From assembly GCA_029717555.1 (NCBI GenBank), contig JAMDHS010000131.1:1-39785 (forward strand): a DNA stretch of 39,785 bases. The letters are read 5' to 3'. Below are positions 9,013 to 18,149 of this stretch, piece after piece. The stretch comes from Peribolospora baueri. Its lineage: Eukaryota > Basidiomycota > Peribolosporomycetes > Peribolosporales > Peribolosporaceae. The notes under the pieces were generated by a model. It did not search any database, was not told where the DNA came from, and saw only the letters and a program-made list of their open reading frames with translations. Position 1 is the stretch's first letter. Every line of letters begins with the position of its first letter. The translations under genes and the position numbers were made by a program.

Positions 9013-11426
9013 ATGCCCCTGCCCAGGGACAGCGAGCCGAGCTTTTGGAGGCGCGAGTTCACCGGCCGCAAGCTGCTGTTCAATGTGCTCTGGTACGGTG
9101 CCCACATTGGCATGTTCATTTATGGATGGGTCTCTCAGGTGGGTCTTACGCGCGGTCGCGCGTCGTTCAGATGCATTGGTCAAGCGTTGTCGGCTCTGGA
9201 GGAGCGGGGCTTGGGAGGACCGGGAAGGCGAAGGAAAGACAAGACGGCCGGGGAAGGGAACGGGCAGAAAGAGCGACGACGTATCTGACTGATCATTCCG
9301 TTCCTCCACCTCGCCTCCCTCTCTTGTTCAACCTCTTTTTGCATTTTATCAATGTCAGGAACAAAACCAATCCTTGGCGGCGCTCAACAAGCTCAGGTTC
9401 TCCGTCTGGATCTCTCGCGGAGCCGGTTTTGTCTTGGGCTTTGACGGTACGCTCATTCTCATTCCTGGTGAGTACGTCCGGTGCTGGCCGGTGGTGGCGT
9501 GGTCACTCTTTACTGGGAAGGAGAGGTGACGACGAGCTTGCTCTCAAGGAGAAAGAAACGCCTTTCCAGTCAGCCGGTTTCAGGCGTTGCTGACTCTCCA
9601 CCGCCCACTCTGAACGGTTGCAGTCTGTCGCAACCTCATTCGAGTGATCCGGCCTCAACTCACTTGGCTCATGCCATTTGATGAGAACCTTTGGTGCGTC
9701 CAGGACCTGTGCTTCCCTCCTCGGCTGAACGTGGACGCTCACGTCCCTCGCTTCCTTCATCGTTCCTCTGTCCCCATGCACTCCCTGGCCGCAGGTTCCA
9801 CCGGCAAGTGGCTTACCAGCTCCTCTTCTGGTCCATCGTCCACACCACTGCCCACTATGTCAACTTCATCAACGTCGAGCGCACCCAGATCCGACCCGGC
9901 GGTGCCTATCAGATCCACTACGAGCAGGCAGGTGGCATCACGGGCCACGTCATGAACTTTATCATCTTCCTCATGTACACCACCGCCCACCACAAGATAC
10001 GCCAGCAATGCTTTGAGGCGTTCTGGTACACACATCGTGAGCTGCACCGCTCGGTGCCGTTAGACATTTGCTGTTATCTTTCTTGGCAGCGCCCAATTGA
10101 CCTCCTTCCACCTTCTGTTCTTGCGCTCGTCTACAGATTTGGCGTTCTTCTTCATGATCGCCTTGTACACGCATGCCACGGGCTGCTTCGTCCGTGACAC
10201 CACTCACCCAGCATACACGGACACGTTCCCCTTCTATGACGCCAAACAGTGAGTAACTCCCAATGGATTGGAAAAGCTCTCTCTTCCGCGTCAGCCGGAA
10301 GACGTCCTGATCTCTCCCATTCGACGCGCCCGTCCTTTCACACTCGTTGCGCGCAGCTGCGAAGGCTACGAGACCTGGCGCTTCACCATCTGGGGCGGTA
10401 TCCTCTACTTTGGCGAGCGTGTCTTCCGTGAGATCCGCGCGCGACGCGAGACCAAGATTGTCAAAGTGCTCATGCACCCCGCCGGCGCTATGGAGATTCG
10501 GTTCGTAAAGCCCAGCTTCAAGTATATCAGGTGGGTTGGGCTGTGCGCCGGTCGGCTATGCCGTCCTCCCGTTTGTGAAGTTCCGAGTTGGTTCTTCTGC
10601 GGTTCAGAACCGGCTTGCGCGTTCGGGAAGCGGAGTTTGAGTTACGAGCTGTTCGCTACTTCCCCCCCCACCTTCTCGCAGCGGGCAGTGGCTCTTTGTC
10701 CAAGTCCCGGAGGTGTCTCGTTGGCAGTGGCACCCGTTCACCATCTCCTCAGCCCCGGACGACCCGTACGTGTCGGTGCACATCCGCCAGGCGGGAGACT
10801 GGACGCGCGCCCTCGGCGAGCGGCTGGGGTGCACGCGGGCGCTGGCCGAGCAGCTCGACCGTGCGAGCAAGGGCGATGCGGACTTTGACGAAAAGACCGG
10901 ACGCAATTCGGTGGATCAGTACTGGGAAATCGACCCTGCCACCATGATGCCCGGGCAAAACCTGCCTCGTCTGCGCATCGATGGCCCTTACGGCGCACCC
11001 ACCGAGGACGTCTTCAGGGCAGAAGTGGCCGTCCTCATCGGCGCCGGTATCGGCGTCACGCCGTTTGCTAGCATCTTGAAGGAAATTTGGTGCGCGTGCG
11101 CGGATTGGATGCGACAAGGACAAGTCAGCGACAAGCTCACATCTTCTCGCGCGTCGTATTCCGGTGGTCACAGGTATCGTCAGCAGAAGAAACAGTTGGG
11201 CGCGTTGCGCAAGGTCCATTTCATCTGGATCGCCAAGTGAGTTTCGATCTGAAATTTTGGCCTTTTCTCATTCGTTCCGCTCGACCCTCCGCTGCGCTTC
11301 CGCCACTGAGCACCCGGCGTGGGATACCCGCTTTTTGCGCGTTCGCAGGGAGACGTCGTCGTTCGGGTGGATTCAGAACCTCCTCTCGCAGATCGAGGCC
11401 TCGCAAACCGATCGTGAGCTGCGTTT

Positions 11427-11457
<31 letters not shown>

Positions 11458-12011
11458 CGGCATCGCCAGTGTTATGTTACTCAACTCGCCTTTCCTTTTG
11501 CTGTCCACCTTCCCCTATCAGCGAACTTCCTCACCATTTCGCTCTTTCTCACCGCCAAGCTCACCGAAGACCAAGCGGCCAATGTCATCCTCAACGACGT
11601 CGGCTCCGACGTCGACCCCCTAAGTCTGCTCCACTCCCGAACTAACTTTGGCCGCCCCAACTGGCGTCCCATGTTCGTCAACATGGCACAGGCCATCGAA
11701 TCGGGCAGCTACTTGCCCGGTCGCGAGAGCTCGCTGAAGAGCACCGTCCACGTGAGTAAATCGATCAGGCTGAATTGGAGGACGCGAAACCGGGTAAAAT
11801 GGCTCGAGATGATCCGCGAGGACTCGCGGATTGTGGATGTCGGTCACGCTGACCAAAGCTTGAGCCCTTCTCTGCCTCGTCTCGTCTCGTCTCGCCCACG
11901 CACCAGGTCTTCTTTTGCGGCCCCACGCCGCTGGCCAAGTCGATCCGCTTGCATGCGAAGGCGGCAGCGACCGAGCAGGTCAGATTCACGTTCAGCAAGG
12001 AGCACTTCTGA
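9013..12011 (+). CDS. noxA: NADPH oxidase, NoxA type
   Basis: Eleven exons (9013-9138, 9359-9467, 9624-9693, 9795-10036, 10137-10248, 10357-10530, 10682-11089, 11174-11236, 11349-11413, 11522-11751, 11907-12011) join to 567 residues. The enzyme moves electrons from NADPH through FAD and two haems across a membrane to make superoxide; in fungi it serves in differentiation and polarised growth. Haem-ligand His pairs have the family spacing: His104/His118 (in VHTTAH) and His182/His195 (in FWYTHHLAFFF and YTHATG). The FAD motif is WHPFTISSAPDD, the NADPH motifs are GAGIGVTPFASILK and FFCGPTPLA, and the C-terminus ends FSKEHF. There is no EF-hand extension, so it is not NoxC, and no long N-terminal extension as in NoxB. 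A GTT microsatellite sits in intron 9. Partners such as NoxR are not in the window. Length is slightly above the usual 550 because of an acidic insert near residues 370-395. Confidence 0.96.
11427..11457. repeat. GTT microsatellite inside a NoxA intron
   Basis: About ten copies of the triplet GTT lie within the intron between exons 9 and 10 of noxA. It is likely to vary in length between strains and has no coding effect. Confidence 0.9.
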
Positions 12012-12393
12012 TCGAAGAGTTGTCTTCATTACCCCCGAACCGGGATGTGTGCGTCGGACTGGGTTAGGGTGGGTTTGGAGCCGACTGTCCGAGTACGAGG
12101 CACGTCCAAGCCTTTGATTGGGGCCGACCAAGTCAACGAGTATTATACAAACGCCCGTTGAAAGAAGCAGGGGATTGCAGAGGAGGGGGGAAAGGAAGGC
12201 CGAATTGGGAGTAATCAAACCTACCTTATGGAAACATGACAAGCCCATCCACAGGTCCAGGTCGGGGGGGCAAAGGTCTAACAAAACCGATGAATTTAGC
12301 CCGCCTAACTGCCCGCCGAACCGGAACGTCCTTGAACAGTTTTCTCCGAAGTTTTCATGAGAGTCGTTTTCTTCCATCCTTGGGTAGCTTTAC
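12012..12393. other. Intergenic region after NoxA
   Basis: This is the 3' flank of noxA, more AT-rich than the coding DNA and without a recognisable gene. It borders the degenerate element region on the right. Confidence 0.5.
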
Positions 12394-13460
12394 TCACCGA
12401 TTATAACAGAATAACGTAGTGTGCAAAGATGGGCGCCAAGGCCGTCCACTTTGTGGGCGCAGGTTTGAATCCTGCAGACGTCGCCAAATAAGGTAGTGTG
12501 CATCTATGTCGAATCCAGGCGTCGCCTGTACACGATACCGCTTCTGCGTTGACTTCCGCGGCCTCAACAACGCCGGTGCGAGATGTGTCGACGTATAAGA
12601 TGAAGGGCCGAGTCCATGATGCGGGCCGAGACGTGGACAGGCGCGCTCCGAGGGCCACCATTCCCCATGCGACCCTTCCCCCGCCCCGGGTTCCGCTACC
12701 GAGCCGTCCAGGGTGAGCTTGAGGAGTTCGGATTTGACCTGCAGGGCCATGGCTTCATCGCCCATGGTGAGGGCCGTCTTGAAGTTCTTGTAGAGTTGGC
12801 TCCCCACGTAGTCCGCTCGTGGCCTTTGTACATTAGGCTAGCCACGTTCCCTTTGCCCCTGGAGTCGTCGCACGTAAAACGCCAAGGAATGTGTCGAGGT
12901 CGTGGTCGTACTATTTGCCTCCGGGGGTGAAGTCCGGGGAGGAGGCGGTAAGAATGTCGAAAGCACGCGGAAGTTGGACAAGTATGTCTTGCAGCCTGTT
13001 GGACCAGCTGTGGAAACTGGTGCTGCCTGGGACTTGAGGTAACACTTGTTGGACTCTGGATTTCGCTTTTTGCTGGTTTTCCGGTGTCCTTGTCGTCGTT
13101 GTTCCCTTGTGAGCCCCTCAGAGTGGCCAGTTCCTTCTTCTGAGTAACCAGGTCCTTTTCTAACACCTGATGTTTTTGAGCATCTCTCCGAGAGAGAGAG
13201 AGCGGTAGTACCATCACTTGATGTATTGCTCATGTTGATAATGTCGATATGTTTGCTCCTTGGCGGTAGTCCGGGTCGAGGAGGATGGTTGTTGTCGTCG
13301 TAGCCCAGGTGTAGGCTTCAGACTCTTAATCATAGACAGTGTGGTGATGATGTATACTTCGTCGTGGTTATCCAGGAGTCAGTGGACCTCGTGTTGGTCT
13401 AGTTACAAAGATCTTCCTGACGTGACAGGTCACATGACATATATATTCTCTAACTAACTC
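12394..13460 (-). mobile_element. Fossil of a Ty1/copia-like retroelement (leader/LTR-like part plus Gag-like remnant)
   Basis: On the minus strand the block starts with an AT-richer, LTR- or leader-like part (about 13460-13234) containing a TATATAT patch and ending in a TTATCAACATGAGC-like sequence. It is followed by a degraded coding part down to about 12394. Readable pieces are hydrophilic and Lys/Gln-rich, with a coiled-coil-like stretch and the segment SQLYKNFKTALTMGDEAMAL, which recalls the helical Gag region of copia-type elements. No protease, integrase or reverse transcriptase is seen, so most of the element is missing. It is clearly broken, with several interruptions, and looks old. 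Base composition differs from the flanking genes. The family call is tentative; it could instead be a decayed unknown gene. Confidence 0.4.
12430..12487 (+). other. tRNA-like remnant (T-arm and flanking bases)
   Basis: The bases GCAGGTTTGAATCCTGC form a perfect five-pair T-stem with a seven-base loop close to the RNA polymerase III B box. Just before them lies CCACTTTGTGG, a hairpin like the long variable arm of a leucine or serine tRNA, and before that GCCAAGGCC, like the end of a D-arm. There is no room for an anticodon arm and the acceptor stem does not close, so this is a fragment and not a working tRNA. It lies at the edge of the decayed retroelement region. Confidence 0.35.
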
Positions 13461-13699
13461 TTAGTAGCAACCTCAACTTGCGACGATCTGAGCGGGCGAC
13501 CTCAGCTTGCATGTCTGCTACGGTATACAAAATGAAGAACGTGTGCAGGGCGAAGGAGTACAGCTCGTAATGGACGAGTACAGGGCCGCGGGAGAGGGAG
13601 CGCAATGGCAGTGGAGGAAAGGACAGCTAGATGAGAACGGCAGCAGCGAGGATCCGTAGGCCGCGATAGAGAAAGTTATCATCCTTCGCTCGTCGATGC
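13461..13699. other. Short intergenic stretch
   Basis: This lies between the decayed element and the 3' end of the receptor-like gene. Nothing else is recognised. Confidence 0.5.
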
Positions 13700-16600
13700 T
13701 CATGGGCGTAAGCCCGAGCCCATGCTCGACGCGCGCGGTAGCGAACTGGCTCTTGGTGCTGTTTGCGGTGGCGCTGCGGGCAGTCGGAACGTTACGCTTC
13801 TGGATGCGCTACTCGCGCTGGACACGGGACTCAGCAGCGAGCTGTTTTCCAATGCTGGCGCGAGGAGGACACTGTTGCTACGCGCAATAGGCGCGCGCGG
13901 TGTCGCTGATAGTCCCAAGCCTCGCGGCGAGGCGCGCGGGCCGGCGCGCATATCGCCAGCGGAGGCCAAGAGAGCTGTAGAGCGAGGCGGAACGGACGAA
14001 ATCGGCGGCACAAGTGGCGGACCAGCACGATGAGAACCAGAATGCTCTCGCTCGCGCATCTGCGCTCGACCGCTGCTGGCACTTTCGCTCCTTGCCATCC
14101 CAGCAACCGAACGTCTGGCGCTCCTGCTCGACGCTGTCCTGGCGAGGCTCCCGCTGCGCGAGAGGCTGGCGAGCGAGTCGAGGTCGAACGGATGCGCTAC
14201 TCCGGAAGTGACTGAAGTGCGGTCCGAAGCTCCAGTGCCAGGAGTGCCAGCAGAATTGCTCGAGCTCGTCGTGAACGTCGTGGTGGCCGACGACGCTGAA
14301 GGAGGTGTCGATGGGTTCCACTGTGGTTGTGCGGACCGTGCAGGTCGGGCTGGTAATCGAAGCAGAAGCGACCAAGGTCGGGTGTCAGGCAATCGAGAGG
14401 CTACATCGTCTGGCGAGGAAGATGAGACCGCAGAGGACGACGCTGGACTGCGCTGTGGTGTTCGAGGTCGGTTCGGGAAGAGAGTGGGTGGAATGGATAT
14501 CGAAGGGCTCCGCCTAACCGGTTCTGGTGACGCGTTTGAAATTGAGTTTGGTCCTGGCGAGGGAACAGAAGCGTCGGACAGCAGAACGGCGTCTGGGGTT
14601 ATCGTCCTGCCCGGCACGATATTTTCCGCTCGAACAGCAGGTGGCCGCCTAGCGGAGAGTCTACGAGGAGGAGGGACAGGACTCCTGTGTCGTCCTGATG
14701 CCGTGGAGCTGGGCCACCTGGAGGGCATGGACTCCAGAGCTGGGCTGACCATGACGCCACTGACAGACTCGGCCCAAGCTGGCCTATCGCCGGCTTCGCT
14801 TCCGGCGCGGCTCGGCGTGGGAGGGACGATAATGTCTTCTAGAGCCACATCTGCCAAGATCTCCTCCGTTTTATGAGCTCCCTGGAACGGCCTGGCTCCA
14901 TCTACCGTATGTGTTGGCGATGATCCAACCAGCTCTCCGCTCTCGTCCGACAGCAGACGAAAGCCGCCCCTGTGAGACGGTGCCGTTCCACTTTCCGAAT
15001 GATCCGCCACCGGTGTTCGAATGGCATCATTGAAACGGTTGAGGCGCCCGGAGCTTGGACCGCTGAAACGAGCGGGTGAGAGCATCGCAGAGGCACGACG
15101 GACGGAGCGGACGAACTCGGACCCCGCGACCCAACTGCGCAGGCTGAGCATATCTATACCGGAGTCGGGCCGCAGAGGACGTCGGGGACGATGTCCGCCT
15201 CCAATGTTCAATGTCTCCCAGCTCGGCAGTTCGCGCTGGAGAGCCCACTTCGGCGCTTTGGAAGGGAAGAGGAAGCGGAAAAGGGGCGCGAAAACCGCGC
15301 GCCAGGCCAAGATGGCGTCGTACTGGAAAAAGATGAAGAAAGCGAGCGAAGGCACTGCTGCGACCACAATCTGCGTTGGAAATTTTTCGGAAGCAGCCTC
15401 AGCGAGTTGAGCCCACAAAAACGACTTCGCGTACCACTCACTGTCTGTGCCCAGTAAGCTGTCTTCGACGACGGGTTGAAATAGTCCACCACCTTGATGG
15501 AGATCGGAGAAGGACAAGGTCAGCCTCCTATCGTTTGTATCCTCAGACGAGAAAGAAAGAGAGAACAGAAGGGCTCAAACAACCTACGAGCAAGGACAAG
15601 ATGATGAAGTCGGTCATAGTCATGAGCGCCAGCCTGACCAAGAAGCCCCGATCCAGATTCTGCGCTTTCTCCCAGCTGTACCGGATGCTCTCTGGTCGCA
15701 GACTGACAACACTGAATCTCTTGGGCGAGCTGATCTCCGTAGCACCACCGACGCCGGTGACGACGCCGTCCGAACCGGCTTTCTCACTCCCAGGGAGAGA
15801 TCCCGGGACGGCTGCGGGCCGTTGGCGGTGAAGTCCAGCGAAGACGCGCAAGTTAGCAAAATGAAAGTGAAGGAGGTGGTAGAAGGTCAAAGAGGAAAGT
15901 ACGACGGCGATGGACAGACTGCCTAGTATCTCCACCATCGTTGCCGTCGTGCTCCAGCTGCCTTTAAAGATGCAGTACGCCTCTTTGAACACAGCCCTGG
16001 GACCTTGTCTCCCGCCTTGGGAAGGGTCGTAGGCGATGGTCGTGCCGAGCGACCACCCCACCATTCCCGCCAAATCGAAGAGCGGAGCGGGGAGAGCCCA
16101 TACGAATGGGAAGAGGCACAGGATAGCGACCAGTCGTCGCGAGCCTTTGGACGGTACGTGCTCGCCGCTCGAGCGGTCGAACGTGCGAACCACGCGGAGC
16201 ATCTCGAACGTGAAAGAGGCGGAGAAAGCGAGTGCGACGGCGGAGGTATCTGCGGCAGTAGAGAGGACCGCATAGAGGAGCACACGGTTCAGCGAAAGGG
16301 CGTCTACACTGAGAAAGGGCGGAACCTTCGATGCGCACAAGACAAGAGAACTGCGTTGCTGATGCAAAGCTTCTCCGCAAAGGTGCCCCACTCAACGCTC
16401 GCCTGATTCGAAGAGTAGTGCTGCGAGAGAGGATGTATGTCGAGGAAAGCTGTCAACGGTGTTGGAGGAAGAGGGAACAGATATGTCAACCGTACATCAC
16501 AATTATAATAGCCAAAGGGAGAAAAGAGAACGCACGCAGCAGGGAGACGACACACTCAGCGATAATGGCGAAGATGAAGAAGGTGACGACGGGATGGCGA

Positions 16601-16893
16601 TGTAGCCGGAAGACGACAATGGTGGCAAGAAGAAGAATGTTGAGGATCAAGCCGAGAAAATTGAGAACTGGACAGGCGGTGCCGTAGATGCGAATGTCAA
16701 AGCCAACGGTGAAGGGAGGAAAACATCGAAAGTGGAAGAACAAACCTTGGCCAGGTGAGCGGTCGCTCGAGACGAACGGAGAGTCCTCCCTATGAGCATC
16801 GACAGAGCAGAAATGTAACTTACATACAAAGGCCACCCGAGGAGCAGACCAGACCGGCGCGCCCACGTTTAACGGTTGAGCCTGGTCGGCCAT
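13700..16893 (-). CDS. Seven-transmembrane receptor-like protein with a long C-terminal tail (possibly divergent Ste3 family)
   Basis: My model has four exons, in order 16893-16824, 16745-16536, about 16390-15584 and 15492-13700, giving about 959 residues. Seven hydrophobic segments are visible: LNFLGLILNILLLATIVVF, VVTFFIFAIIAECVVSLL, the VLLYAVLSTAADTS helix, VAILCLFPFVWALPAPLF, LGSLSIAVVLSSLTFYHLL, ALMTMTDFIILSLLV and VVAAVPSLAFFIFF. The loop between helices 5 and 6 is about 80 residues. The sixth-helix start FLVRLALMTMTD and the seventh-helix end FFIFFQYDAILAWRAVF resemble Ste3 pheromone receptors; the usual Ste3 LPWH motif after helix 1 is absent. The last 540 or so residues are a Ser/Pro/Arg-rich tail suited to phosphorylation. 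No pheromone gene or other mating-locus gene is nearby. The borders of exon 3 are not settled (the donor could be GTAGGT at 15587 or GTTGTT at 15583). That it is a multi-pass receptor-like protein is fairly sure; the Ste3 link is a suggestion. Confidence 0.6.
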
Positions 16894-18149
16894 TTCCTCT
16901 CCGGCGCCTTGCCGAAGCGACCCCGTTGCCACGGCCCACGGCACAAGGACGGCCGGTGGACACAATCGAGTTGGGGAGGGACGTTGGTGATGACTACGAG
17001 AGAGAGCGTGCGTTTGTCAAGCGCGAGCGCAAAGCCAAGGCCCGCTTGACCTTGTCGCGACAAGTAGGCTGGAGAAGAGAAGAAGAGATCGTGGAAGTCG
17101 AAGGAGAAAGGATCGCAGGAAAACGTCGTCTTTGGTAGACGATGGAGGAGGGAAGGGAGGGGAAAATAGAGAGAGGTAAAAAGACAGCAATATGAGTGGC
17201 AGGGAGGGCGTTTCGAAGGCGGCAGTCGCCGTCGTCAGCGGAAAGAGGCAAGGCTGATAGACAAAGGAACGGACAAGCGGACGGACGCTCGAGGTGGTGA
17301 CGGTGCAGCGTTAGTCGTACGGCCTGCGTCGCTACATGGCAAGGGGATTGGGGCGACAAGGCAACGTGTGCGAGATAACCGAGAATATACGCACGGCTCG
17401 TCCGAGAACCCGAGTGAAGACCTACTCATACGTGAACCCAGATGCGAGCGCCTCGAAGAGTTGTCTGGCAAGTGGAGTTACCTAGGTATGTCGCCAGGGC
17501 TTCCTGCCCGCGGGGACAGAACCTGCTTCAAAGCCAACAGAGCACAAAGCGGAGAGATTAGGTGGGGCCTCGGGCGACATACTGGTTAACTCGACCGGTG
17601 GACTCTTCGACCGCTACCGCCTGACTACAACCTCGTCGTCGTCTGATCTCGTCCGAGATTGGTTGTGGTGGGCCGGTTGTCATTGCAACCAACCAGGCCA
17701 GCCGGAAAGTAGGGTTGCGCGCACGGGCCATCCGACTGGTTGGGACGAACCAATCCTGCCTGCTGTCCATTCCTCCCCGTCGTCTCGACGTTCTGTGCAA
17801 GTACTTAACTCTTGCCACTTCCAGGGTTTTTTCTTTTTTTTTTTCCACTGCGTGCGCATTTAGAGAAACGCGACGGACAGGGAGAGAGACCAGACTCGTG
17901 ATGCGAAAGGAACGCAGAGCGAAACAAAAGGCCGTGACTCTATGTGATTGATCGTGTTCGGAAGGCATCATGTAGGAGGGTATGCGTGAGAAAGACGAAG
18001 AGCAAGCGATGCTCGGAGTACAAGTGTGGGTGCCCCGCGAGGCAAGTCAAAGGGAAAGAAAAAAAAGGATAAGCAAAAGAGACGGCAGGCTGAGCCTAAA
18101 ATGGTAGAAAGGGCGGATCGAGCTAGAGCACGGACGACGGCCTGCCCGT
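16894..18149. other. Intergenic region between receptor-like gene and VAC1
   Basis: This holds the promoter side of the receptor-like gene and the 3' flank of VAC1. A T-rich run lies at about 17826-17845. No gene is recognised; the open frames lack family features. Confidence 0.55.

Noticed and set aside
12394-12807. Minus-strand frame containing a LQDSNLRPQS-like peptide, taken as a protein gene
   Set aside because: That peptide is what the antisense of a tRNA T-arm translates to; the stretch is better read as tRNA-like debris next to a decayed element.
13700-16893. Mating-type locus around the Ste3-like receptor
   Set aside because: No pheromone precursor, homeodomain gene or other mating-locus gene is visible in the window, and the receptor itself lacks a key Ste3 motif.
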